Shown: positions 29,845-39,325 of the stretch, in pieces
Layout: each line of letters begins with the position of its first letter
Position numbering within the stretch: position 1 is the stretch's first letter
Assembly: GCA_977006965.1 (NCBI GenBank)
Contig: OZ345353.1
Coordinates: 620,001-684,000, forward strand
DNA: 64,000 nucleotides
From: Phymatolithon calcareum
Taxonomy: Eukaryota > Rhodophyta > Florideophyceae > Hapalidiales
Direction of reading: 5' to 3'
The notes under the pieces: model-generated
Seen by the model: only the letters and a program-made list of their open reading frames with translations
Told to the model about the DNA's origin: nothing
The model's database searches: none
Made by a program: the position numbers and the translations under genes

Positions 29845-30753
29845 TGTTCGCGCAGCCATCTCGGTGGTGATCCGTGTCGGCGTTTCTTAGCGATATGGAA
29901 AGTATGCCGATGGATGGACGAGTATGTTTGTTTAGTTAGTGCGGCAGGTGCATGAAGCTTTTTGGCGCATCCGTCGTATGCTGTAGTTCCTAAATAATAA
30001 CAATCGGTGAACAACTAAAGTGAGGCCCTGGTGAAGTCTATTCGGAGTTGCGTTTTGCGTAGCGAGAGGGAGCAGGTGTTCTGGAGCAGAAGTTTGTGTG
30101 ACGTGTTTGCAATCGTTTTGTAAGCGCTGAATCAATGCTCAAGAACTTCGTATAATTCGCGATATATTTCTGCACAATGCCAAAACTTGCACTGCTCTTT
30201 CAGATAGATACGATAGAGCGCTTGCCTTCCTTTCTCCTGTGTCTCCTGGGTAGAGGCAGGGGTTAACTCGGAGTCACAAGTACTGCCGTTGATACGTCGG
30301 CCTTTTATGAGCTTGGAATTACAACTCTTTCTACACAACAGTATTTCATCATTGCTTCCTCTCGGACACGCAGCAGTCGCCAGGGCGCAGTAGTCGCCAG
30401 GGCATCATGAGAACTCTTTGGACGCAGAAGCTACTGTACTGGGAGAGCTTCGACTGTCGAAGTTCTTCCAGTGTCCATCCGCTTGAAGCCCTCGGTATAT
30501 AAAACGGCACAAGCATTGTAATGATGGCGTCTAAACTTTTTCGACTTGCCATCGCAACTCAAGTATCATAAAACATTGCGTGATTGAAACATGGGCACAA
30601 ATCAAGCGAAAAATATCAGTGATTATTCAATTCCAGCTCAATCATAATTCACAGACTCCTATTGCCTCATCATCAGCTCAGCCTCACAATCTGAACTGCC
30701 CCAGTGTTCGCAGCGGTAAGTCACTGCACTGCCGCTGCAGCGTGGAACCAGGC
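29845..30753. other. Gap between coiled-coil paralogues, with TATA box and short tandem repeat
   Basis: No gene is recognised. A 17-bp near-perfect tandem repeat (CAGYAGTCGCCAGGGC core) lies at about 30370-30404. A strong TATATAAAA box at 30496-30504 lies 250 bp before the ATG of paralogue 2 and is its likely promoter. Confidence 0.5.
30496..30504 (+). promoter_or_regulatory. TATA box for coiled-coil paralogue 2
   Basis: TATATAAAA sits in a GC-rich surrounding about 250 bp upstream of the ATG at 30754, implying a 5' leader of about 220 nt. Confidence 0.45.
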
Positions 30754-31782
30754 ATGGCGAACATCAGCTACGACAATCGTGCCGTGCTCGCTTGGGGCGC
30801 ACAGCGCCTCGTGTCCGACCACGGCTCAAGCGCGGAAGGGTCGAACTCGCGCGAGAATCGCCAGCTGTCCGATTTCTACGGTGTCGATGAGCCGTCGCTC
30901 AACTCCTTTATCTACGCCTCCGCGCATAACGCCGACACTCCCCCGTCGGGCCGTCGGCCAGCAAAGCGCACGGTGTCCCCATACATCGGTCCTGCGTCCC
31001 GTCCGCGCTCGCTGGCCCATGTGCGCCCGAAAACGCTCCCAGCCGCCACCTTCGCGGAAATCGCGGACGAGGCGCCGGCACCGCAGCCAAAGGTGTCGCG
31101 CAGCGACAGTCTGCGCGATAAGGTGCGGCGTGTGTTTTCCATGCCGAGCGGTCGGCGGCGCTTTGTCACTCCCAGCACATCGGACGCCGAAGCTGTATTC
31201 GAACGGCAGGAGCAGCCTGTTAGCGCGTTCGAGCGACCTCCGCCTCATCGCTCGCATCTATCGCATAGGTCGCGCCGTCCACCGGAACCACTGGAACCGT
31301 CGCAAATGCCGTTGGATATCGCTTCTGTGCAGCTGGACACTGTGGCGACGCAGCGGATGAAGGAGATGGAGGAACGGATTCAGTTTCTCGAAAGCGAGAT
31401 GGAGGCTGAGCGACGAAAAAGTGCCCGACAGCAAATGCGAATTTCAGAGTTGGAGGAACAAGTTCGACTCAAGGAGGAGGCATTGCCGGCTCTGAGCAGT
31501 ATTATCAGCACGACGTTGAAGCACTTTGATGCTAAGGAAGAGGCACTTAAAATGACCATCGCGCAAATGCGACAAAATTTCACAGCAGCTCTCGAAGAGA
31601 AGAATGAAGCTTTACATCTCTATGATGGGTATGATGACGAGCCCAGAACGACTCCACGGTCGTCCACGCCCGGGTCCACGGTGTCGGAATCGGAGAGTTT
31701 GCGACGGGTGCAGAGTTTGGATACCCATCGGCGAAACATGTCTCCACGATCATTCTTTACCAGCACGGAGTTCGACAGGTGA
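30754..31782 (+). CDS. Coiled-coil protein of unrecognised family, paralogue 2
   Basis: The protein has 342 residues from ATG 30754 (MANISYDNRAVLAWGAQR). I prefer this start over the upstream in-frame ATG at 30580 because homology to paralogue 1 begins here. Shared blocks are RQLSDFYGVDEPS, SFIYA, TFAEIADEA, a SRSDSLRDKVRRVFS motif, a coiled coil around residues 195-290 and the C-terminal RRVQSLDTHRR. The two genes are tandem on one strand, so they arose by local duplication. The last 33 bp overlap, on the opposite strand, the end of the ABHD18-like gene. Confidence 0.8.
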   Translation: MANISYDNRAVLAWGAQRLVSDHGSSAEGSNSRENRQLSDFYGVDEPSLNSFIYASAHNADTPPSGRRPAKRTVSPYIGPASRPRSLAHVRPKTLPAATFAEIADEAPAPQPKVSRSDSLRDKVRRVFSMPSGRRRFVTPSTSDAEAVFERQEQPVSAFERPPPHRSHLSHRSRRPPEPLEPSQMPLDIASVQLDTVATQRMKEMEERIQFLESEMEAERRKSARQQMRISELEEQVRLKEEALPALSSIISTTLKHFDAKEEALKMTIAQMRQNFTAALEEKNEALHLYDGYDDEPRTTPRSSTPGSTVSESESLRRVQSLDTHRRNMSPRSFFTSTEFDR

Positions 31783-33115
31783 TTTAAGTGGACGGGGATG
31801 GTGGAGCACGTCCTGTATGGCGCGGGCTAGCGCGCGGGCTTGTAATATGGCGCCGGTCACGTGGCCGCCACTGACCCATTGTACTTCAACTTGTGGACGG
31901 GCGCGGCGCCAGGCGTCGACGCACTCATGCGCTATATACCTAAATTAGATCGTTGACGAGAGTTGTCGTGGTCGGCGGAAATTGTAAAAGTAGATCAAGC
32001 ATTGAAATACCAACTCGTTTGAAGATAGATGCGGATGAAACAGTGTTCGTCGCAGCAAGTCAAACAGACCGATCGAGCACAAACCACACGTCTTAGAGTT
32101 AACACTACGTTCGTGACCAGATGCAGGTAGTTTTCAAAAGCCGCCAAGTTTTTCGCGCAAGAGGAGCCACGTCACACACTTAGCCGTGGTCTTCTCCTAT
32201 GATCCATCGGGCAAGATGCCATCGCTAAGCAAGCGAATGAATAGCGTTTCGCAATCAAGAGGTAAGCCCAACTTACCCGTCTGACTTAGCAAAGAGAAGT
32301 ATATGTCTAGAACGCTCTCCATGCTCCGGAAAATTGTCAATACTCGCCTGATTCAAAGCCTGCTTCAGGCAGCTCTTCGTATCCCCTTCCGCAAAGGCGT
32401 GGCTCTGCGCCACTGCATCGCTTCGCAATGCCGCCCAGTCCACAGTGTTCGCCAACACCCCCTCAGTGAAAACCGGAGCTGCAGAATGCGGCGCAAACCC
32501 CATGACAGCCGGCACACAAAACGGCATTTGCGACGCCACCATAGCGGCATGTAACCCGCCCTGCGAAATGCCCGACACAGCCAACTGTTCACATCCCTGT
32601 CGATAGAAATAGTCCAACAACGCCACACCCTCCTCAATCGTCGCGCGCCCGAGGTCCGCGAGATGCGCCACGCATTCCAGTCTTGCTCCGCGCTGCTTTT
32701 CCGGCGTGCGCGTGCCATAGAATGCGTTTTCAAGTATGAGACTTGCGATTCCCTCGCGCCGTAGCATCCACGACAGCGTCGCGAACCGGCGAAGAAAACC
32801 GTGATCTCCCGTAGCGGCCAATAGCAAGACGGTCGGATGAGGACCCGACTCGACGGGCGAGACGTGTAGACAGCGTGCTTTGGCGCTCTCTTCGGGAAGA
32901 TACGATGCGCCGGGGGATTCAAAGGTGCCTAGCGCAATGCCGGTCGCGACTGGTGACCACCGGATGTCGAGCGTGGCGGGTGGTAGCTGGCCGGCCCGTA
33001 CGGAGGCGAGCCATGAGCGGTGGCGATCTACCACGCCCCAGCCGCCACGGAAAAAACGAAGACGGCCTCCAAGGGAACGGAGAGCGTGAAAGGCATGGTC
33101 AAGAGTGCCCATCAT
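31750..33115 (-). CDS. ABHD18-like alpha/beta hydrolase (two exons)
   Basis: CDS is complement(join(31750..31939, 32277..33115)), 342 residues. The family has an alpha/beta-hydrolase fold and is poorly characterised. ENAFYGTRTPEKQ, the nucleophile elbow GISQGG (Ser184) and FTEGVLANTVDW match the family. Exon 1 alone would end in TAA inside the 5' splice site (GG|GTAAGT) right after the acid residue of AKSD (Asp279). Splicing to the 3' site TTTAG (31940) restores YIAHECVDAWR and SGGHVTGA, supplying the catalytic His306. The exon junction therefore completes the Ser-Asp-His triad. The 3' end overlaps the coiled-coil paralogue 2 tail-to-tail by 33 bp. Confidence 0.85.
31940..32276 (-). other. 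Spliceosomal intron of ABHD18-like gene (337 nt)
   Basis: On the minus strand it starts GTAAGT and ends ATCTAATTTAG. The splice is within a Gly codon (GG|G). Joining the exons gives a continuous frame and places both missing catalytic-region motifs in register. Confidence 0.8.
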
Positions 33116-34532
33116 GGACGGTGATGAGCACCGCCCTCACTCCCATTGCCCGTGCAAGTTCCCGTACCCGCTCTATTTTACCGTTGAAGTGTCGTTTCCG
33201 ATTGCTAATTATCAATCCTCGATAAGCGGATGGACAATGTGGGAGATGATGCTGATGGGAAAATCATATCCATTCATTCTCTAGGTGTTCAAAATTTTTT
33301 ATTTTTTAAATTCACAGGATGCATTACAGGCCCCTAAGAAGGATCTGACGGAAGACAGCCGTCATAATTGTTTTGATAAAATAAGGTACAATATTCTGCA
33401 ATCGAATATTTTGGAAATATTCTAAAAATAGTTAGAAAACGTTAATTTTTAAATATGTTTATAAACACGAAGAATCCATGTAACAGCCGGGACAAAATTG
33501 CGTTCAAAATAAGAGGCTCGAAAAAACATTTAATCCGTTTTTTATTTCATAGAAAGAAACTGGTGACAATGGCTTCGGAACCATCCGATCTATCGATTAC
33601 CACCTTTATCTTAGAGGTGATCGGTTTCTCGTTGGAGCCAGAGTACGCAAGGAAAAGGGCGATTTAGGTGCAAAATATGGTAGCCATCGTTTAGGGAAGT
33701 GAAAAGCACCTCGCTTGCGGCCATAAAGTAAGACCTCAGCTAAACAACGCACGCTATTCGAACGTCGGCCATACTGTTAGAATCTGTACTATATCCGCTA
33801 TCCCATGGACTGGGCCTCGGTGCTATCAGGACAGTAGCGGATCGTAGCGGACTTAAAATTTGGCGCCACCCCGTATTCCTGTGTCTCGGCTGTTACATTT
33901 AATCTCTGTTAAAAACTATTTTGGAACATTACCATAAATTTTTATCAAAATTTTAGCAATTTCTAATATTATTTTTTAAATAATTATTTTAAAATGTTAA
34001 TAAAATAATGTTAGCAATTGCCAAACGGCAAAAACTATAAATACACCATACGGCAATTGCTCCCCCACGTGTACAGATGTAAATTTACATCCGTAAACGT
34101 AGGATGAAAATTAATCCATGAAGAGTGTGCCTTTTCGAAAAGCATTTCCTGACCTGGCTCGTCGAAGTCGTAACGTACATAAGCCACCCAGCAACGTTGA
34201 CTCCTGGGTCGTGGGATTGTCTGAAGCACATGTTCTCTGCGCATGACGCTTGCTGGGCCGACGAGATACGATTGTTTTTAAGCTGGCATTGATAAAGCCC
34301 GTGATTAAATGGCGTTTTGCGCCATGCGGTTGGCGCTTGATGAATTCCCCGATAAAACGACAGGTGGTACAGCTACGATGCTGCACGATCTCATTGTGGG
34401 GAAAATTGGCATGTTCGTAGAAAATATCGCCATGCGTTCTGTTGAGTTGCACTTCAATCCTTGCGCGTAGTTATATGTGAGCGCGTCTTGCTACCGCAGA
34501 GCGTCTAAAAGACATGAAAGCAGTCATCCATT
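33116..34532. other. 1.4-kb gap, no gene recognised
   Basis: It is AT-rich with no supported coding region. It contains a 16-bp perfect palindrome, GATGTAAATTTACATC, at 34076-34091 and a TATAAATA box at about 34035-34042. The latter is some 490 bp upstream of the RCHY1-like ATG and could serve that gene if the leader is long. Confidence 0.45.
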
Positions 34533-35885
34533 ATGACCAAGACTGCAATCGTGCCGATGGCAGGAACACCCAGCGACGGTCTGGCGTCCTTCACGGCTGC
34601 CTTACGCAGGAATTACAATTTTGCTCTGAAGAAAGGTTCCAGGAAGGATGCGATTGCATTTGCAGTGTCTATGGCAACAGGGAAACACGATTTATCGGGG
34701 CAACGGCTGCCCAAGCCTTCGTCCGGAAGTGGTGCTTATATGGATCGCGTGTCTGAGGAACAAGCACAGAGTGCTACGGCAGCTGCAGACGTTTGGGAAA
34801 ACGCCCACCCTTCGACCTTCCCGACGGTGGGAGGAGCTGATAAACCAGAGAGTAAACTATCTCCTCCAGCACAGGTCCTATACACTGAGCAGAAACGATG
34901 TGACCAGTCTTCACAGAAGATTTTGCGATTCCAGGACCAGGTTTTAACCGCATACCAGGACAAACAAGCTCGTGAGCTTCGTGCCACAGTTCTAGACCTA
35001 TTTCAGAACCAGTTCATTCGCTTCGATCGCAATAGCAGACCCCTGAATTACCCTGAATTGTCAGGCGACGACGGCGCCATGCTCGGTTGTGAACACTACG
35101 CTCGAAATTGCAAACTTCTCGCCGACTGCTGTGACATCTACGTCAATTGCCGTCTATGTCATGACGAGGCTGTCGGAGAAGACCACACCATGAATCGATA
35201 CCAGACCAAGCGTGTTCTCTGCACGCTGTGTCTCACCGAGCAAGCCATATCGCCGCAATGCACGGCATGTGACGTCAAATTTGCATTTTATTATTGCACA
35301 GTGTGCAAATTTTTTGAAAACACGCCAGGCAGAGAGGTGTACCACTGCCACCATTGCGGCATCTGTCGTCGCGGGAAGGGGCTTGGCATAGACAATTTCC
35401 ACTGCGAGAATTGCGATGCATGCGTCACGATGGCCTCTAAACCGCATCACAAGTGCCTGCAGAAGGGAACTCATGCGTCCTGTCCCGTGTGTTGTGAACA
35501 CCTGTTCACCTCAACGAGGCCGATCGTATACATGCGCTGCGGCCATTCCATGCATGGGCATTGTTACACCGAGTATACTAAGACAAATTATGCGTGTCCG
35601 CTTTGCGCCAAGTCTGTAACGGATATGCGGAATTACTTCAGTCGCATTGATGACCACCTGGCGCAAGAGACGATTCCGCCGGAGCATGCGGGTAAGTTGT
35701 CGTACATATTGTGCAATGATTGCGAGCAAAAGTCGACGGTTCCGTTCCACTTTTTATTCCACAAATGTGGAGCGGGATGCAACAGTTACAACACCAGAGT
35801 GCTCAAATCCGTTGACCCAGGGGACAGTCCCGCGGTTGCCCATGTGTCGCATCAAGTAGAGATGTCCACCGAATTTCAGAGCTAA
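34533..35885 (+). CDS. RCHY1/PIRH2-like RING E3 ubiquitin ligase
   Basis: The protein has 450 residues. Three zinc modules follow in the family's order: CHY zinc finger (about 184-256, starting GCEHYARNCKLLADCC), CTCHY finger (255-315, YHCHHCGICRRGKGLGIDNF) and RING-H2 (317-358, CPVCCEHLF ... MRCGHSMHGHC ... CPLC). A small C-terminal zinc ribbon (ILCNDCEQKS, FHKCGAGC) ends the homologous part. Such proteins attach ubiquitin to substrates such as p53 in animals and MYB factors in plants. The N-terminal ~180 residues are an extension without recognised domains. An out-of-frame ATG at 34514 precedes the start and could act as an upstream reading frame. Confidence 0.9.
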   Translation: MTKTAIVPMAGTPSDGLASFTAALRRNYNFALKKGSRKDAIAFAVSMATGKHDLSGQRLPKPSSGSGAYMDRVSEEQAQSATAAADVWENAHPSTFPTVGGADKPESKLSPPAQVLYTEQKRCDQSSQKILRFQDQVLTAYQDKQARELRATVLDLFQNQFIRFDRNSRPLNYPELSGDDGAMLGCEHYARNCKLLADCCDIYVNCRLCHDEAVGEDHTMNRYQTKRVLCTLCLTEQAISPQCTACDVKFAFYYCTVCKFFENTPGREVYHCHHCGICRRGKGLGIDNFHCENCDACVTMASKPHHKCLQKGTHASCPVCCEHLFTSTRPIVYMRCGHSMHGHCYTEYTKTNYACPLCAKSVTDMRNYFSRIDDHLAQETIPPEHAGKLSYILCNDCEQKSTVPFHFLFHKCGAGCNSYNTRVLKSVDPGDSPAVAHVSHQVEMSTEFQS

Positions 35886-36191
35886 CTTAACTTTTACTTA
35901 GTGCGAACCCTGCGCCCCAGGTTCCGATCCTCTTGTTAGTAAGGGAGTTGAGCGCGAGATACTACATTTTCAGTTAGGCGCCTCCAACTATCGTGCAATG
36001 TACAGCATGCAACTACTGTATATAAAGCAGAAACACAAATCGGAAAATAGCTTCAGTTCACATAGGGCAAAGGTGTCCATCACTTCGGATACGACATCAA
36101 CAGGGGATAATGAAAGCGCCCCAGAGCATGTCATGTACAACCATACAACCGAAACTCGGACGCCGCTCTGAATACCTCGAAAGCGAGTTCG
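35886..36191. other. Short convergent intergenic region
   Basis: This is 306 bp between the 3' ends of the RCHY1-like and AUG8-like genes; no gene seen. It contains GTATATAAAG near 36018 without an obvious downstream gene. Confidence 0.4.
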
Positions 36192-36986
36192 TCACGATAC
36201 GGACACAGCTTTATCGCTTAATGGTCTCCCTCTTTGCGAAGTTTTCCTGCCGCCCAGGTGGCGTCCATCTTTAGTCCCCTCCTCATTAGCAATAATCCTC
36301 GTAGCTCGTTTCGCCCGCTCCTCATCAATCGCATCAGCAGCATCCGAAACCTCCTTAGCAGCCGCCGCAAGTGCATCCTGCTGCATAGTCACTGCGACCT
36401 TCTCCAACTGGGTGAGCGACTTGGCAACCGCTACCGAGTTTGGTACATTTGCTTTTTGCGTCGCCTCAACAAATTTCTCCGCCGCCCCCCGAAACTGCCC
36501 CAGCGCCGCCGGAAGCTTCTCCGGATTGCCAGCAGCACCAGCAGGTGTTCGAAGGCGACGAAGCGCGCCCACGAGTGCCGAGCAAACCTCGTCATGTGCA
36601 GGAGCCGCAGAAGCTAATCCGAGTCCTAGAAGCGCAAGCGATGGTGCGGCACGGTCCGCGAAATGCTCGCGAGCACGAGTGGCATGTGCGTCTGCAAGTA
36701 TGCCTTCCAAATCGTGCAACTTTGTCGTGGCAGCTTCAAGTGTGGCGGCCAGTTCAGAAAGCTCTGCGCAAGCATTTCGTTCAGATTGGGATAACTCCTC
36801 AAGCGCTACTAGATGCATGTAGCGCCATTGAGCGAGCTTGGTGTGCATCACGCGTTCCCAATGCTGACCCTCTGAGTTAGCGGCGGCAGAATCGCCGCCG
36901 CTCGCAGTGCGGAAGCGGGAGGGCACCGGCTTCGCGCCGCCGTTTCGCGCACGTGCTGGCGGTTTGGCGTCTGCTGCCCGGCGCAT
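36192..36986 (-). CDS. QWRF/AUG8 (HAUS8)-like augmin subunit candidate
   Basis: The protein has 264 residues from ATG 36986 (MRRAADAKPP); upstream codons in frame lack an ATG. The N-terminus is basic and disordered with a VPSRFRTAS stretch, as in microtubule-binding tails. Then HTKLAQWRYMHLVALEEL (residues 48-65, QWRY at 53-56) matches the QWRF signature of plant AUG8-type proteins, and long helices follow with the same spacing as in QWRF proteins (a second helix near LHDLEGIL, a third ending with KVAVTMQQDALAAAAKEV). Augmin recruits gamma-tubulin to existing microtubules. The call rests on motif and layout, not on a search. The element at 37357-39325 lies just upstream. Confidence 0.6.
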   Translation of the reverse strand: MRRAADAKPPARARNGGAKPVPSRFRTASGGDSAAANSEGQHWERVMHTKLAQWRYMHLVALEELSQSERNACAELSELAATLEAATTKLHDLEGILADAHATRAREHFADRAAPSLALLGLGLASAAPAHDEVCSALVGALRRLRTPAGAAGNPEKLPAALGQFRGAAEKFVEATQKANVPNSVAVAKSLTQLEKVAVTMQQDALAAAAKEVSDAADAIDEERAKRATRIIANEEGTKDGRHLGGRKTSQRGRPLSDKAVSVS

Positions 36987-37356
36987 CTTGACGGCACTGA
37001 GAGGGCAAGGTGGGCTCCAGCGGCCGGGAAGGTGAGATAATGGCACCCGAAATGAGCAATTTGCGTAGCACGCAGAGATGACGAGGATGATCAGTTAGAG
37101 CTATGATAAAATTAGAATTCCCGGATTTGAACGCACCAAACGCGGCTTTACAGTCACCTGAACTGAGGCATTCAGCCAATTCCCAGATAGCTCTGTAAAA
37201 ATAGAGCGGGTAGTTTTTTGAATAATTAATTGGAGGTGCTGTTCGCAGCTGACGCTGTCCCTGGGAGAATAATTTAGATTTTCTTTGAAATTTCACAAAT
37301 TTTAGGTCTCCTAACAGCATCATGAATCCTCCGGATCTTGTACAGAATACACTCAC

Positions 37357-39325
37357 TAGTGTCTATGTGCCGAACGTCCTCAATTGAGGACCCAGTCCTC
37401 AAATGAGGACGGATTCAAAAGCTCGGAAAAGTTAGTAAATCGAACGCAGAACGGATCATCTGCGCCATTACTGAAAAGCCGAACTTGTGTAGTGGGTGAG
37501 GAGTACTGCAACTACTACCTTAAAATCTCTTCGTTCGGCGCTAGCAACGAAAATATAGTGGTCACCCAGAAGAACCAGACCTGCCATGCCACGAGAAAAA
37601 GTCCGGCCCCTCGTGGTCGGTACATCCATACACACAAAGGAAGCATCGGTGACAGGTCTCGTAGAATGCTCCAGACAATATGGAGCCTTTTCCAAGTAAA
37701 AAAGGGTGTGTGGTATCGTTCAGGAGGTACTGGAGGAAAACTGAATGGTCGCGCGAGCATATCGCTTTGCGTAAAATGTGTCATAGTTTGGCGTTCGCCG
37801 AAGAAGACTAATTTTAAGACAGTCAACCTGTTCAACGTCAAGATAGGGGACACTGAAGATGGCATTGGAGAAGCTCACCAGCCTTGAACCGAGCCAACAT
37901 AGGCAAAGCGCAGTACCACCCAGGACTGCTTACAGTACTCATCCTCGCCCATCTTCATCGCGAAGCGCCAGTTTATCATCCACAGTCACAATCAGAAGCT
38001 CATCAAATAGACAAAAAAGCATCCATAAAACCTTTACCATCTCTAAACGCCCTTTTCCGGGCTCTCTCTCCTACGTCTTCAAGGGCTCTTGGGACCAACC
38101 ATCACAAAACGAACCTGATGTCGTCGTGCCTGACCGCGAGCCGAATACTGTCGCTTTTGGGGAACCATGGTACGAGCGCCAAGCTTCAGGACCGAATCGG
38201 GTCTAAGTTTCCTCTCAGTTCTGCAGACTTTGCGCTCTTACCAGAGACATCTTATCAGAAAATGATGGTATTGGTATTCATACAGAGTAAGATTGCGTCA
38301 TGAAGATTTTTCCCCAAGTTCACATGGGAAATTTTTCTGCTCTGGCGTTCGCTAAGCTGAGAATAATTGGACAACAAGAGACTACATTGACAGAGATGAT
38401 TGAGTTTTTCGGAATAATTATCCTCATGAAAAGAGTTGAGCTCAGCGCCGAGAGAAATTTTTGGAGGGAAACAAGGCCAATTAAGTATCTCAACTCTCCT
38501 TCTTATTCAAAGACTGGTATGCCGCTCGCCGAACACTTCCAGTGAATATCATTCACTGCTCAACCAAGTGGAACATGTAGTCTGCGCAGCACCGCTGGTC
38601 GCTCGGTCAAGATTCTGTCGATGCCATATCGGACCCCAGAAAGCGCACTGTGCCTCCGTCGGACCTGAGATGCTTCCGTGAGTCCATATCCCGTTGGTAT
38701 GGGAACGGAGGTCACTAACCGGAGAACGGTTGAGAGATACAGCACTCGGCGAGTGGAAGAAGTGCGATAATCCTTCATTTTCAACAAGTGCGACTATAGT
38801 TCATAGGAGTCATCAACTCTTCTGGCAATTTGCGTGATTCTTAGATGACTTTTATTCTCAGGTGCCCGTGCAGAGGGTCAGCAGCACATGAAGCAGCGAA
38901 GGTATTGTCAAGTGATGTTCGAGCAACTCATCGGTAACACATTTGCCACGCGCATTACTCGTGGACGTTTCGTCGCTAAAGAACGTATATTTGCATTCGC
39001 GAGCGGTGTTAGAACCCTCTTAACTCCCGAGAAAAAGAAAAGGAGGACTCAGGATATCATAATGACTACTTGTGCTGTTCAAAAGAACTGCTAGTTGGGA
39101 AATTCAAGACGAAGACGCTCTTGTGCTCATATTCTAATAGGCGTGAAAATGCCACGCTATATATTTGTGGCGCTTCTACTGGCAGGAACTGTTTCCCTAA
39201 GCACGTTGAAGACTTCCTTGAGCTTCACGCTTTTAACGAGCTTGATAGTGCCTAGCTTTCGTTTCCAAAACTTAAAATCATTTTCAGTCCTCAATTGAGG
39301 AAAAAATCCCGGCACATAGACACTA
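37357..39325. mobile_element. TIR-bounded element (1.97 kb), probably decayed DNA transposon
   Basis: The ends are a 16-bp perfect terminal inverted repeat, TAGTGTCTATGTGCCG. Each is followed within 22 bp by the 12-bp palindrome CCTCAATTGAGG (37378-37389 and 39289-39300), so the outer structure is mirrored. TAGTG fits the hAT terminal consensus, but the flanks (ACACTCAC and GGAGTTCC) are not duplicated. The inside contains only short, unrecognised reading frames. It may be an old insertion with mutated or rearranged flanks. Confidence 0.5.

Noticed and set aside
37384-37887. 167-codon frame inside the TIR-bounded element as a transposase
   Set aside because: No DDE, BED or dimerisation features; the composition is not protein-like and the opposite strand is equally open.
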